Positions 32,340-41,821 are shown, counted from the first letter of the stretch. The stretch is 64,000 nucleotides of DNA from JANNSX01 sp041397825 (GCA_041397825.1 JAWKVX010000002.1:310001-374000), one strand, 5' to 3'. Translations and numbers: made by a program. Notes: generated by a model not told the origin, from the letters alone.

Positions 32340-33637
32340 TGCCGGCCAGAAATCTTCTCCTGTTCGGCATCGTCGCCGTGCTGTTCGCGCTGACGGGGCT
32401 GTCGCTCAGCTGGAATCTGTCGCTCGCCGTGCTCAACATGGCGCTGATCTCGGCCATCATGGCGATGGGCGTGAACATGCAGTGGGGCTATGCCGGGCTC
32501 TTCAACACGGGCGTCATGGGGTTCGTCGCCCTCGGCGGCCTCGCTGTCGTCATCACCTCTGCCGATCCGGTGCCGGAGGGATGGGTGGCGGGCGGCCCGC
32601 GAATCCTGGGCGGCCTTCTGATCGGGGCCGCTACGATCGCCGCGGCGATCCTGCTCTATCGGCGAATGCCGCAAGGCGGATTGCGCAGCCTTGTCGTCGC
32701 GATCGTGCTGATCGGCGGGCTCGTCGTTTTCCGCTCGGTCATGGATCCGGCGGTGACGGCCGTCGAGGCCTTCAACCCGGCGACCGCCGGCAATCTGGGC
32801 GGCCTCGGCCTGCCGATCCTCCTTGCCTGGCCGATGGGGGGCGTGCTGGCGGCGATCGCCGCCTGGGCCATCGGCAAGACGGCGCTCGGTCTCCGCTCCG
32901 ACTATCTTGCCATCGCGACCCTCGGCATCGCCGAGATCGTGTTGTCGGTGATCAAGAACGAGGACTGGTTGGCGCGTGGCGTCAAGAACGTCATCTCACT
33001 GCCGCGGCCGGTCCCCTACGAGGTCGAGCTGCAACAGCATGCGGGGTTCCTCGATTGGGCTCAGCAGTGGGGCTTCGATCCCGTGACCGGCTCGTCGGTC
33101 GTCGTCAAACTGCTCTATGCCCTGCTCTTTCTGGCGGTTCTGCTGATCATTATCTGGCTGTCGGAGAAGGCGCTGAAATCGCCCTGGGGGCGGATGATGC
33201 GGGCGATCCGGGATAACGAGGTGGCCGCGGCCGCCATGGGCAAGGACGTAACCTGGCGGCATCTGCAGATCTTCGTGCTCGGCTCGGCGGTGATCGGCAT
33301 CGCCGGTGCGATGATGACGACGCTCGACGGCCAGCTTACGCCCGGCACTTATCAGCCGCTGCGCTTCACCTTCCTGATCTGGGTGATGGTGATCGTCGGT
33401 GGGTCCGGCAACAACTGGGGGGCGGTGCTCGGTGGGTTCCTGATCTGGTGGCTCTGGGTGATGGTGGAGCCGATCGGCCTCTGGCTCATCGGACTCGTGA
33501 CGGCAGGTATGGCCGACGGCTCTTGGCTCAAGGCGCACCTGCAGGATAGTGCCGCGCACATGCGGCTCCTGACGATGGGATTGATCCTGCTGCTCGTGCT
33601 GCGCTTCAGCCCGAGAGGCCTGATACCGGAACGGTAA
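32339..33637 (+). CDS. livM: Branched-chain amino acid ABC transporter permease LivM
   Basis: A 432-residue permease with roughly ten hydrophobic segments. MNMQWGYAGLFNTGVMGF-like sequence (GVNMQWGYAGLFNTG) and GRMMRAIRDNEVAAAAMGKD mark the family. The ATG overlaps the livH stop (TGATG); a GTG three bases earlier is the alternative. A stretch around residues 60-150 is longer than in E. coli LivM and adds hydrophobic sequence. It is the last gene of the liv operon; a tRNA gene on the other strand follows at once. Confidence 0.85.
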   Translation: MPARNLLLFGIVAVLFALTGLSLSWNLSLAVLNMALISAIMAMGVNMQWGYAGLFNTGVMGFVALGGLAVVITSADPVPEGWVAGGPRILGGLLIGAATIAAAILLYRRMPQGGLRSLVVAIVLIGGLVVFRSVMDPAVTAVEAFNPATAGNLGGLGLPILLAWPMGGVLAAIAAWAIGKTALGLRSDYLAIATLGIAEIVLSVIKNEDWLARGVKNVISLPRPVPYEVELQQHAGFLDWAQQWGFDPVTGSSVVVKLLYALLFLAVLLIIIWLSEKALKSPWGRMMRAIRDNEVAAAAMGKDVTWRHLQIFVLGSAVIGIAGAMMTTLDGQLTPGTYQPLRFTFLIWVMVIVGGSGNNWGAVLGGFLIWWLWVMVEPIGLWLIGLVTAGMADGSWLKAHLQDSAAHMRLLTMGLILLLVLRFSPRGLIPER

Positions 33638-33642
33638 CAGTT

Positions 33643-33719
<77 letters not shown>

Positions 33720-33767
33720 GGAGGCGCGTCGTGCGTGTCGGACTATTGAACGCGACCTTCGCCCCGG

Positions 33768-34439
33768 TCAAGCGGCGGCGGCACGTCTGATCGGGGCCTC
33801 GGGGACGGCCAGCTGCTCGCGGGCCCGCCAGGCATCCGTCACATAGTTGATGATGAGCGATTTCCGGACACCCTGGATCGACCGCTTCTCGAAACCGTGG
33901 AAGGTATTGTCCGACGGGATGAAGACCATGGCGGCGTTTGGCGCGAAGGGTGAGCGGGCGACGTGCTGCTTGGCGGCATCGTAGATGTCGGTGCCGAGAT
34001 CCTTGTGGGACGGATCGTCCGAAAGATACAGCAGCAGCGTGAAGAGCTTGACGCCCAGGTCCGTGTGCGGCTCGAGCCAGAAGCCGTCGACGTCCTGCGC
34101 GAACTCGATCCTGAGATAGGCGCCGTCGAGATCGATGCCGAACGTCCGCTCGATGGCGCGCGTCATCTCGGGCGTCTGGAAGGCTTGGGCGACGGCGTCG
34201 ACGACCGGGAAGGCGCGCTTGTTCTCGGCGTCGAAATACTTGCGGGTGTTGTTGTGCAGCTCGCGTTTGCCCGACAGGCCGCCCAATTCGGGCGCCGGAA
34301 ACGGTAGCCCGGTCACGTCTCGAGCAACCTCTTCCGGCAGGCAGTCGTCGAGGAACCAATGGGGATAAGGGCGGTCATGCCGGGGTGCGCGCGACACGCT
34401 CGAAAGGAAATGCCGCACGATGTCTTGGGGCTTGGCCAT
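33768..34439 (-). CDS. 2OG-Fe(II) oxygenase family protein
   Basis: A 223-residue oxygenase. The iron ligands are visible as EPHTDLGVKLFTLLLYLS (HxD) and NTFHGFEKR (distal His), with a following Arg in VRKSLIINYV for 2-oxoglutarate. It lacks a signal peptide. Similar proteins lie in polysaccharide or small-molecule modification clusters. The gene is alone between tRNA-Arg and a small open frame, so the substrate is unknown. Confidence 0.75.
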   Translation of the reverse strand: MAKPQDIVRHFLSSVSRAPRHDRPYPHWFLDDCLPEEVARDVTGLPFPAPELGGLSGKRELHNNTRKYFDAENKRAFPVVDAVAQAFQTPEMTRAIERTFGIDLDGAYLRIEFAQDVDGFWLEPHTDLGVKLFTLLLYLSDDPSHKDLGTDIYDAAKQHVARSPFAPNAAMVFIPSDNTFHGFEKRSIQGVRKSLIINYVTDAWRAREQLAVPEAPIRRAAAA

Positions 34440-34603
34440 GGATCCCTCGCGCTAAGCTGGCCGGCCAATGCCGGCCCCTGCCTCTCAGTCGACCCATGGG
34501 CCACCGGGCATCCGAGCCCACGTGCCACCGTCGCCGCTACGAGAACATGTGGCGCAGTGTCCGGGGCGGCTCCAGTGACGATCTGGCGCGGGAGTACGCC
34601 GGG

Positions 34604-34798
34604 CTACTGCCGGAACTCTTGGGAGGCTGGGGTTGCGAACTGCTCGACGAATTGGTCGCTCAGGTGCGATCCGAAGTCGCCCTCGGCTCTGAGGCAGCTC
34701 GCCAACAGCTCGAGCAGCGAGGCGTGAAGTTGCCGCTCGCTCGCGAGCTCGGGCGGATGATCCGCCAGGAACTGCAGGATCTCTCCGTAGTCGGGCAT
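34604..34798 (-). CDS. Small hypothetical protein, 64 residues
   Basis: A short acidic, Leu-rich helical frame beginning MPDYGEILQFLADHPPEL. An AGGA lies six bases before the ATG, and most codons end in G or C as in the neighbouring genes. No motif is recognised. A competing open frame on the plus strand lacks a ribosome binding site. Support is moderate only. Confidence 0.4.
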   Translation of the reverse strand: MPDYGEILQFLADHPPELASERQLHASLLELLASCLRAEGDFGSHLSDQFVEQFATPASQEFRQ

Positions 34799-34971
34799 GG
34801 TCTGTCCTACGATTCGCGTTACACAGCCGTCGGCATGCTGGCAGCGGCTTGCGGCTGAACTGTGTCCCGAAATGGATTACGGGCCAATTGCTCTTGCGCC
34901 TTTGTTGGACGTGCGAACAATGCTAGGGAGCCTGCGGGAAAATCACGCTTTGAGCACTTCGGGAGAGAGGC

Positions 34972-35889
34972 ATGTCGGCGAATACTGGCTTGGGTACGGT
35001 TGTCGCTCCTGTGCTGACGCCGTTCGGCGTCGATGGCCAGCCCGACGCCGGCCGTTTCGCGGCGCATTCCCAGTGGCTGCTCGACGAGGGAGCAACCGGC
35101 CTCGCGCCGTTCGGCACGACGAGCGAGGCGAACTCGCTCTCGTCCAGCGAGCGAAAGCTGTTGCTGACCTCGCTCATCGCCGCCGGAATTGATCCGGCTG
35201 TACTGGTTCCCGGCACGGGCATGTGCGCGCTGCCGGAGGCGATCGAGCTGACGCGCCACGCGGTCGGTCTCGGCGTGGGCGGCGTGCTGATGCTGCCGCC
35301 GTTCTACTACAAGGCCGTCAAGGACGATGGTCTCTTCCGCTTCTTCGCCGAGGTGATCGAGCATGTCGGCGACGTGCGGCTGCAGGTTTATCTTTATCAC
35401 ATCCCGCCCGTGGCTCAGGTCGGGTTCTCGCCGGAGCTCATCGAGCGGTTGCTGAAAACCTATCCCAAGACCGTCGTCGGATTGAAGGATTCGTCCGGGG
35501 ATTGGGCGCATACGAGGATGTTGATCGAGCGCTTTCCAGGCTTCCGCGTTTACTCTGGCTCAGAGCTGGCTTTGCGCCAGAACCTCGAGGCCGGTGGCGC
35601 CGGCACGATCTCGGCCGGCGTCAACGTCAATGCCCGCATGATCCGCAGGCTTGCCGATTCGGTCGGCACCGCCGCCGCCGAGGCCCTCGAGCTCAAGGTC
35701 TCGGGCCTGCGAAAGGCCATGCAGGCGCAACCCATGATTCCGGTGCTCAAGGCGATTGTCGCGCACTACCGGTCGGATCCGGTATGGGCCGCCACACGCC
35801 CGCCGCTCTCGCCCCTTCCCGACGCCGAGCGGCAGTCCGTCGTGCCGCAGCTGATCTCGGAGCTGGGGCTCGGCGTTCGACTCGCCTAG
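34972..35889 (+). CDS. DapA/NanA-family class I aldolase
   Basis: A 305-residue TIM-barrel lyase of the dihydrodipicolinate synthase family. The Schiff-base Lys is in VVGLKDSSGD (around residue 167), the catalytic Tyr in VYLYHIPP, and the phosphate/carboxylate loop in FGTTSEANSL. Authentic DapA has GTTGE; the SEA variation here points to a catabolic aldolase for a 2-keto-3-deoxy sugar acid or similar substrate. A perfect hairpin follows the stop. Confidence 0.8.
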   Translation: MSANTGLGTVVAPVLTPFGVDGQPDAGRFAAHSQWLLDEGATGLAPFGTTSEANSLSSSERKLLLTSLIAAGIDPAVLVPGTGMCALPEAIELTRHAVGLGVGGVLMLPPFYYKAVKDDGLFRFFAEVIEHVGDVRLQVYLYHIPPVAQVGFSPELIERLLKTYPKTVVGLKDSSGDWAHTRMLIERFPGFRVYSGSELALRQNLEAGGAGTISAGVNVNARMIRRLADSVGTAAAEALELKVSGLRKAMQAQPMIPVLKAIVAHYRSDPVWAATRPPLSPLPDAERQSVVPQLISELGLGVRLA

Positions 35890-35902
35890 CCAGAAAGACT
35901 TC

Positions 35903-35928
35903 GCCCCTCTCCATCTCTGGAGAGGGGC
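35903..35928. terminator. Hairpin after DapA-like gene
   Basis: GCCCCTCTCC and GGAGAGGGGC form a perfect 10-base stem with a six-base loop, 14 bases after the stop codon. A convergent small gene ends 40 bases further on, so the hairpin may serve both. Confidence 0.6.
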
Positions 35929-35967
35929 GCTCAGGTGGCTTCAGGTGGGGGAGGCTTGGGGCTTGGT

Positions 35968-36132
35968 TTAGAACAGGTATTTCGATGTCCCGATGAGATC
36001 GGCGGTGAGCCGGTTCTGATTGATCAGAGCCGTCATCAGCAGTCCGCCGGTGGCCAGGAAGCACGCCAGCGCGGCGAGCTTGCCGGCTCGCCAGGAGCCG
36101 CCGTTGCGGAGCTTGAACACAGTCAGGTCCAT
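35968..36132 (-). CDS. Small single-pass membrane protein, 54 residues
   Basis: The frame encodes MDLTVFKLRN at the N-terminus, a basic stretch, then a hydrophobic segment LAALACFLATGGLLMTALI, then a polar tail ending KYLF. The layout is that of a one-helix membrane protein with a cytoplasmic basic N-terminus. The region upstream (36133-36284) is AT-rich and would hold its promoter. No family is recognised. Confidence 0.55.
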   Translation of the reverse strand: MDLTVFKLRNGGSWRAGKLAALACFLATGGLLMTALINQNRLTADLIGTSKYLF

Positions 36133-36284
36133 CGGAAGCGTCTACTCGGCGTTGATGCAAACCGCATCGAATGATTGATGAAGCCCTTATAGCTCGAAAA
36201 GTGTTTACTGTCATTCTGACATATAGAGTAGTATTAAGGGTCCGTTAAATTGGACGAACAGGCATTAAGACTTCGGCGTTGTTA

Positions 36285-36791
36285 TCAATCGTCGAGCCAG
36301 TCACCGCATCTCGGTGGCGGCATCGTGCCCCATGGCATGATCGGCACGGTCGAGGTCGAGTTCTTCGGGCTGCCCTCGATCAGCTTGTCGGTATAGACGA
36401 GGTAGACGAGCACGTTGCGCTTGACGTCGCATCCCCGGACGATCTGCATCTTCTTGAAGATCAGTGAGCGGCGTTTCACGAACACATCCGCGCCCTGCTC
36501 GAATTTCTTCTTGAAGACGATCGGCCCGACCTGCCGGCAGGCGAGTGAGGCATCGGATAGTTCTTCCGCAAGGCCGAGCCAGCCTGTCCAGCCGCCCTTC
36601 TCCGGCACCGTGAAGTGGCAGGCGACGCCCTCCACATCCGGATCGTCGAGCCCGTAGGTCGCGAGCTTGTGATCCGGTGACAAGAGCTTCCAGACGGTCG
36701 TCTTCCTGAAGATGAGGTCCGGGTCGTCGGCGCGGGCAGGAGAAACGGTGACGAGCGCCAGGATGAAGAGTGTCAGGAACGTGCGGATCAT
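36285..36791 (-). CDS. CreA family periplasmic protein
   Basis: A 168-residue protein with a signal peptide (ending near SPARADD) and the CreA domain. VACHFTVPEKGGWTGWLGLAEELSDASLACRQ is shown by its parts VACHFTVPEKGGWTG and SDASLACRQVGP, both conserved, with two or more Cys that could form disulfides. The ATG at 36791 follows GAGG. CreA has no established function. The gene stands alone, divergent from the RraA-like gene. Confidence 0.85.
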   Translation of the reverse strand: MIRTFLTLFILALVTVSPARADDPDLIFRKTTVWKLLSPDHKLATYGLDDPDVEGVACHFTVPEKGGWTGWLGLAEELSDASLACRQVGPIVFKKKFEQGADVFVKRRSLIFKKMQIVRGCDVKRNVLVYLVYTDKLIEGSPKNSTSTVPIMPWGTMPPPRCGDWLDD

Positions 36792-36959
36792 TCTAACCTC
36801 GCAGGTGCAGCCGGCCTCATATGGGGATTGCGCCGCCCGGGAGAAAGGGTGCGCGACAACGCGGAGCTCGGCTCGGTCGCGCTTGCCATCGCATGTCCAC
36901 CGGGTCATCTTTCGCCCACTTGGCATCGAAGCCGTGCCCTAAGATTGGAGTCCGCACCC

Positions 36960-37676
36960 ATGCCCCTTTCCGACATCACGCGCGAGAGGCTCAGAGGTGT
37001 CAGCACGGCGACGATATGCACCGCGCTGTTCAAACGCGGCCTTCGCAATCAGATGATTCAAAGCGTGGTGCCGCTCGATGCGGCCAAGCCAACCATGGTC
37101 GGTGAGGCCTTCACGCTGCGCTACATTCCGGCGCGCGAGGATCTGAACTCAGTTGCCGTGTTCCAGGATCGGAGCCACCCTCAGCGCAAAGCCGTGGAGA
37201 CCTGTCCGCCCGGCCATGTGCTGGTGATCGACAGCCGCAAGGATCCGCGCGCCGCGTCGGCCGGCGGCATCCTCGTGACGCGCCTGATGAAGCGCGGCTG
37301 CGCTGGCATCGTCACCGACGGTGGATTTCGCGATTCAGCCGAGATCACCCGGCTCGCGATCCCGGCATTCCATCAGCGGCCATCTGCGCCCACGAATATC
37401 ACGCTGCATCAGGCGATCGATATCAACGTGCCGATCGGTTGCGGCGATGCGCCCGTCTTTCCCGGTGACGTGATCGTCGGCGATGCCGACGGCTGCGTGG
37501 TCATTCCAGCCGATCTCGCCGACGAGATCGCGGCGGAGGCGGTCGAGATGACGGTGTTCGAGGACTTCGTCACCGAGAAGGTGCATGAGGGCAGTACGAT
37601 CCTCGGCCTCTATCCGGCGACGGACGAGCGGAACCGGTCGGAATTCGCTCTCTGGCGCAAGTCGAAGGGACGATAG
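36960..37676 (+). CDS. RraA-like / HMG aldolase family protein
   Basis: A 238-residue protein of the RraA fold, which covers RNase E regulators and class II pyruvate aldolases such as 4-hydroxy-4-methyl-2-oxoglutarate aldolase. The Gly-rich loop and Arg-Asp pair are seen in AGIVTDGGFRDSAEI; VGDADGCVVIPADLA is typical of the C-terminal part. GGAG precedes the ATG at 36960. A catabolic aldolase or decarboxylase role suits the neighbouring keto-acid genes better than RNA regulation. Confidence 0.8.
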   Translation: MPLSDITRERLRGVSTATICTALFKRGLRNQMIQSVVPLDAAKPTMVGEAFTLRYIPAREDLNSVAVFQDRSHPQRKAVETCPPGHVLVIDSRKDPRAASAGGILVTRLMKRGCAGIVTDGGFRDSAEITRLAIPAFHQRPSAPTNITLHQAIDINVPIGCGDAPVFPGDVIVGDADGCVVIPADLADEIAAEAVEMTVFEDFVTEKVHEGSTILGLYPATDERNRSEFALWRKSKGR

Positions 37677-37723
37677 AGCGGGCGCTCGAACGGGCGCCCG
37701 ACCCGATTGTAGGGGGCGAGGCC

Positions 37724-38725
37724 TTAGCTCGCCTGCCCCAACAGCCGCGTAAATGTCGCCTCGTCGATGTTTGCGCCGCAACAGACGAGGCCGACGCGCT
37801 GGCCACTGAGCCGGTCGCGGAGAGGGCCGGTGAGCGCCGCCACGCCGGCCGCAGGTGCGGGCTCGGCGGCGACCTTGAGATCGCGTAGCATCAGCCCCAT
37901 GCAGCGGCACATGTCGTCGTCCGTAACCGTCACCATGCCGTCGACGAAGCGCTGAACAAGTCCGAATGACAGCGGCAGGTGCATTGGCGGGCCGAGGCTG
38001 TCAGCGATGGTCTTGACCTCGACCTTCGGCAGCGCGTGACCGGCCGCAAGACTGTCGGACATGCCGCGCGCACCTTGGGGCTCGACACCGTAGACTTTCG
38101 TTGCCGGAGACATCGTCTTCACCGCCGCGGCGACACCTGCGATCAGGCCGCCACCGCCGACCGGCACGATGATCGCATCGAGCGATCCCGCCTGCCTGAG
38201 AAGCTCGAGCCCGAGCGTGCCGGCCCCCGCAAACGTATGTTTGCCCTCGAAGGGATGGATGAATGTCTTGCCTTCGGTCGACCTGATCTCCTCGACCTTC
38301 GCGAAGGCCTCGGCGATCGAGTCCATGAGGAGTACCTCGGCGCCATAGCTCTTGGCCGTCGCGACCCGGAACGGGTTCGCGGTCTTGGGCATGACCACCT
38401 TCGCCGTCGTGCCGAGGAGGTGGGCTGCAAGCGCCACCGCGATGGCGTGATTGCCGGCCGACACGCAGGTAAATCCGCGCTTCCTTTCCGCCTCGTCGAG
38501 GTTGAGCGCGACATTGAGCGCCCCGCGCGGCTTGAAGCTGCCACCGCGCTGCAGGAGCTCCAGCTTGATGACGACCTCGGTCGACGGATCGAGCCCGCGA
38601 AACAGCTCGCGTCCCGGCCAGGGGACCGTCGGGGTCTCGATCAGGTAGGGCGCGATCCGGGCCGCGGCGGCCTCGAAATCGACCTGACGGGGTATCGCGT
38701 CGTCGACCGGGCTTGGCGCGCTCAT
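37724..38725 (-). CDS. Threonine/serine dehydratase family PLP enzyme
   Basis: A 333-residue fold-type II PLP enzyme. The PLP Lys is in GGSFKPRGALN, the substrate loop SAGNHAIAVALAA and the phosphate-binding GGGGL in PVGGGGLIAGVAA. There is no regulatory ACT domain, so it resembles catabolic dehydratases, serine racemase or hydroxyaspartate dehydratase. The ATG overlaps the stop of the upstream TPP enzyme by four bases (ATGA), so the two are coupled. The pair may turn an amino acid into a keto acid and condense or decarboxylate it. Confidence 0.8.
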   Translation of the reverse strand: MSAPSPVDDAIPRQVDFEAAAARIAPYLIETPTVPWPGRELFRGLDPSTEVVIKLELLQRGGSFKPRGALNVALNLDEAERKRGFTCVSAGNHAIAVALAAHLLGTTAKVVMPKTANPFRVATAKSYGAEVLLMDSIAEAFAKVEEIRSTEGKTFIHPFEGKHTFAGAGTLGLELLRQAGSLDAIIVPVGGGGLIAGVAAAVKTMSPATKVYGVEPQGARGMSDSLAAGHALPKVEVKTIADSLGPPMHLPLSFGLVQRFVDGMVTVTDDDMCRCMGLMLRDLKVAAEPAPAAGVAALTGPLRDRLSGQRVGLVCCGANIDEATFTRLLGQAS

Positions 38726-40389
38726 TTCTTCAACCGGCTCTCGGCGGCTTTGCGGACTTGGCTCAACGTCAGCTTGGGCGTCAGCGCCTCCGCCTCGGTC
38801 TTAAGCTCGATCAGCGCCGGCTTGCCAGCCTCGAGTGCACGGCGGAGCGCCGGACGGAACTGACCGGTCTCCTCGACCGTCTCGCCGTGTGCGCCGTAGC
38901 TCCGCGCGAGCGCGGCGAAGTCCGGATTGACGAGGCTCGTCGCCATGACGCGACCGGGATACTCGCGCTCCTGATGCATGCGGATGGTGCCGTACATGCC
39001 ATTGTTGACGACGAGGACCACGATATTGGCGCCATACTGGCAGGCGGTGGCCAGCTCCTGGCCGTTCATCATGAAGCAGCCGTCACCGGCAATCGCCACG
39101 ACCGGCCGCTCGGGCTGATGCAGCTTGGCGGCGATGGCGGCCGGGAGCCCGTAACCCATGGCACCGCAGGACGGCGCGAGTTGGCTCCGCCAGCTCTTGT
39201 AGACGAAGTAGCGGTTGAAGAATCCGTTGCAGTTGCCGGCACCGTTGGTCACGATCGCGTTTTCCGGTAGGACGTCGTCGAGGATGCGGGCGACCTGCTC
39301 GAGCTTGACAGCGCCGGGAGTCGTCTCCGGCTCGAGGAACTTCTTGTAACCGTCATTGAGCTTCTTCACCCACATGCCGCGCTTGTCGGCGTTTGATGGC
39401 GAGAGCTTGGCGAGGGCGATCGTGAATGCTTCGGGCGATGCGGCAATGCCGAGGGTCGGCTTGTAGACCCGGCCGAGCTCGTCCGGATCGGGATGGACGT
39501 GGACCAGCCTCTGCTTCGGAACCGGCGGCTCCAACAGCGTGTAGCCGCCGGTCGTCGCCTCGCCGAGCCGAGCTCCGATGGCGAGGACGAGATCGGCCTC
39601 TTGCACGGCTTTGGCGAGCGCCGGATCGATGCCAATGCCGATGTGACCGGCGTAGCAGGCGTGTCGGTTGTCGAAGTAGTCCTGGAAGCGGAAGGCGCAG
39701 CCGACGGGCAGATTGAGCTTGGTGGCGGCTTCCTCGAGCGCACCGCGCGTCCCCGCGCTCCATCCGGCACCACCAGCGATGACGATCGGCTTCTCGGATT
39801 TGGCGATCAGCCTCTGCAACTCGTCCATGTCGCCGACACGAGGCGCTGCTTGCGCGGCTGTGACCATCGGCGCCGGCTCGACCTCGGCCAAGTCCGTAAG
39901 CATGTCCTCCGGCAGGCCGAGGACGACCGGTCCCGGGCGGCCGCTCATGGCCTTGTGGAAGGCGCGGCTCACGGCCTCCGGTATGCGCCTCACATCGGTG
40001 ATGATCTCGGCTCCCTTGCCGAGAGCCCTGAACATGTTGAGGAAGTCGAAATCCTGGAAGGCCTCGCGGTCCTCGTACTCGCGCGCCGGCAGCCCGACGA
40101 ACATCACCATCGGCGAGGAATCCTGGAAGGCGATGTGCACGCCGATCGAGGCATTCGTCGCGCCGGGCCCGCGGGTGACGAAGCACACGCCCGGCCGGCC
40201 GGTGAGCTTGCCATAGGCCTCGGCCATCATGGCGGTCCCGCCTTCCTGCCGGCAGACGACGGTCCTGATGCGATTGGAGTCGTAGAGGCCGTCGAGGGCG
40301 GCGAGATAGCTTTCGCCGGGGACGCAGTAGACGGTGTCGACGCCCTGCGCTTCGAGCGCTTTCGTCAGAATGCTGCCGCCGTGGCGCAT
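38722..40389 (-). CDS. Thiamine-pyrophosphate enzyme, acetolactate-synthase-like
   Basis: A 555-residue three-domain TPP enzyme. The catalytic Glu is in CRQEGGTAMMAEAYG, the FAD/nucleotide-binding middle domain includes PIVIAGGAGWSAG, and the Mg-TPP motif is AGDGCFMMNGQELATA...NN. There is no small regulatory subunit gene nearby, so it is more likely a catabolic carboligase or decarboxylase than biosynthetic IlvB. The ATG at 40389 follows AAAGG. It is coupled to the downstream PLP dehydratase gene. Confidence 0.85.
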   Translation of the reverse strand: MRHGGSILTKALEAQGVDTVYCVPGESYLAALDGLYDSNRIRTVVCRQEGGTAMMAEAYGKLTGRPGVCFVTRGPGATNASIGVHIAFQDSSPMVMFVGLPAREYEDREAFQDFDFLNMFRALGKGAEIITDVRRIPEAVSRAFHKAMSGRPGPVVLGLPEDMLTDLAEVEPAPMVTAAQAAPRVGDMDELQRLIAKSEKPIVIAGGAGWSAGTRGALEEAATKLNLPVGCAFRFQDYFDNRHACYAGHIGIGIDPALAKAVQEADLVLAIGARLGEATTGGYTLLEPPVPKQRLVHVHPDPDELGRVYKPTLGIAASPEAFTIALAKLSPSNADKRGMWVKKLNDGYKKFLEPETTPGAVKLEQVARILDDVLPENAIVTNGAGNCNGFFNRYFVYKSWRSQLAPSCGAMGYGLPAAIAAKLHQPERPVVAIAGDGCFMMNGQELATACQYGANIVVLVVNNGMYGTIRMHQEREYPGRVMATSLVNPDFAALARSYGAHGETVEETGQFRPALRRALEAGKPALIELKTEAEALTPKLTLSQVRKAAESRLKK

Positions 40390-40549
40390 GGGGGGGCCTT
40401 TCTGTTCGCTGCCCGAGCATGGGCGCATGTAGCGTTCGGCCGTCCTTAGCACGCCGGCCGCGAGCGGGCCAATTCGAGTGAGGTCGCATGGACAGTCCAG
40501 AGTCCGGTGGCATTAATGGAGATGAGGTAACGACAAGGAATTCGCACAA

Positions 40550-41683
40550 ATGTTCCGGACCTTCGATTTCCTCGTGATCGGTGCGGGTGCTGCAGGGGCA
40601 TCGGCGGCTTATGCGCTCTCCGCCCACGGCAGGGTCGCGCTCCTGGAGCAGGAGGCGCAGGCAGGCTATCACTCGACCAGCCGCTCGGCGGCCGTTCTGT
40701 CGGAAGCCTATGGCCCCAAGACCTGGCAGATCATCGCTGCGGCGAGCCGCTCCTTCTATGAGTCGCCACCGGACGGATTTGCCGATCACCCGCTGACCAG
40801 GCCGCTCGGCTCGCTCTTTCTCGGTCGAGCCAAGGACGAGGCCGGTCTTCGCGATCAGGCTGCACAACTCAAATCGCGCGGAATCGCCTCCGAGGTGATG
40901 TCTCCTGATGCAGCGCTCCGGCTCTCGCCGGCCGTTCGGCCCGATGGCTACACGCTGGCGCTCTTCGAGGCGGGCAGCGTCTCACTCGATGCGGGCGCGA
41001 CGCTCCAGGGGTTTCTCCGACTCGCACGTCGCAATCGCGCCGAGACGTTTTTCCGCGCAGCCGTTACCGCGATCTCTCGTCGCGGCGCGGTCTGGCATGT
41101 CGAAACCACGAAGGACAGCTTCGAAGCTCCTGTCATCATCAACGCCGCTGGTGCATGGGCCGACGGCGTCGCGCATCTCGCCGGTGTCGGCCGTCGCGGC
41201 GTGCAACCCTTCCGGCGCACGGCCATCACTTTCGATCCGCCGCAAGGATCGGATGCCAAGCGCTGGCCCATGACTTTCGATATGGACGAGACTTGGTATT
41301 TCAAGCCGGAAGGGCGCCACATCATGGCGTCCCCTGCCGACCTGATCGCGACCGAGCCAGGCGATGCGCAACCCGAGGAGCTCGATGTCGCTGTTGCGGT
41401 CGACCGCATCGAGACTGCAACGACACTCAAGGTCGGCCGCCTCGCCAGCCGCTGGGCGGGCCTCAGGACCTTTGCCCCCGATCACGAGGCGGTGATCGGA
41501 CCAGATCCTTCCGAGACGAGCTTCATCTGGTATGCCGGCCAGGGCGGCAATGGCGTCATGGCCTCGGCGGCAGGAGGTGAGCTGGCGGCTGCCGCGGCCG
41601 TCGGTCTGCCCATGCCTGCGCGGCTCGAGGCGCTCGGGCTCGCATGGGACATGGTCTCGCCCCGACGACTCGCCCCGAGCTAA
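40550..41683 (+). CDS. DadA-like FAD-dependent amino-acid oxidase/dehydrogenase
   Basis: A 377-residue DAO-family flavoprotein. The nucleotide motif is FLVIGAGAAGASAAYAL (residues 7-23); HSTSRSAAVLSEAYG follows, and the C-terminal FAD contact is YAGQGGNGVMASAAGGELAA, given here as its start YAGQGGNGVM. The family oxidises glycine, sarcosine or D-amino acids. It is divergent from the TPP/PLP pair and may share substrates with it. No signal peptide is visible. Confidence 0.8.
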   Translation: MFRTFDFLVIGAGAAGASAAYALSAHGRVALLEQEAQAGYHSTSRSAAVLSEAYGPKTWQIIAAASRSFYESPPDGFADHPLTRPLGSLFLGRAKDEAGLRDQAAQLKSRGIASEVMSPDAALRLSPAVRPDGYTLALFEAGSVSLDAGATLQGFLRLARRNRAETFFRAAVTAISRRGAVWHVETTKDSFEAPVIINAAGAWADGVAHLAGVGRRGVQPFRRTAITFDPPQGSDAKRWPMTFDMDETWYFKPEGRHIMASPADLIATEPGDAQPEELDVAVAVDRIETATTLKVGRLASRWAGLRTFAPDHEAVIGPDPSETSFIWYAGQGGNGVMASAAGGELAAAAAVGLPMPARLEALGLAWDMVSPRRLAPS

Positions 41684-41767
41684 TCAAGGATTCGCTCGAC
41701 CCGCCGATCGGTCGTCAGACGAAGGCGCGCGCGAGCGTTCCCCGGATTCAGTGCTCCTGTTACTCTT

Positions 41768-41782
41768 GTATCGCAACGATAC
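41768..41782. promoter_or_regulatory. 15-bp inverted repeat upstream of caspase cluster, site 1
   Basis: GTATCG-CAA-CGATAC is a perfect 6-3-6 inverted repeat, 69 bases before the first gene of the caspase/cytochrome cluster. It is a candidate operator. A second 6-3-6 repeat with different arms lies 24 bases further on. Confidence 0.4.
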
Positions 41783-41806
41783 TTGTCCCCAGGGGCTGAA
41801 ACCGGG

Positions 41807-41821
41807 ATAGGATCGTCCTAT
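41807..41821. promoter_or_regulatory. 15-bp inverted repeat upstream of caspase cluster, site 2
   Basis: ATAGGA-TCG-TCCTAT is a perfect 6-3-6 inverted repeat that ends 29 bases before the caspase ATG. It is the AT-richer of the two sites and may overlap the core promoter. Confidence 0.4.
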
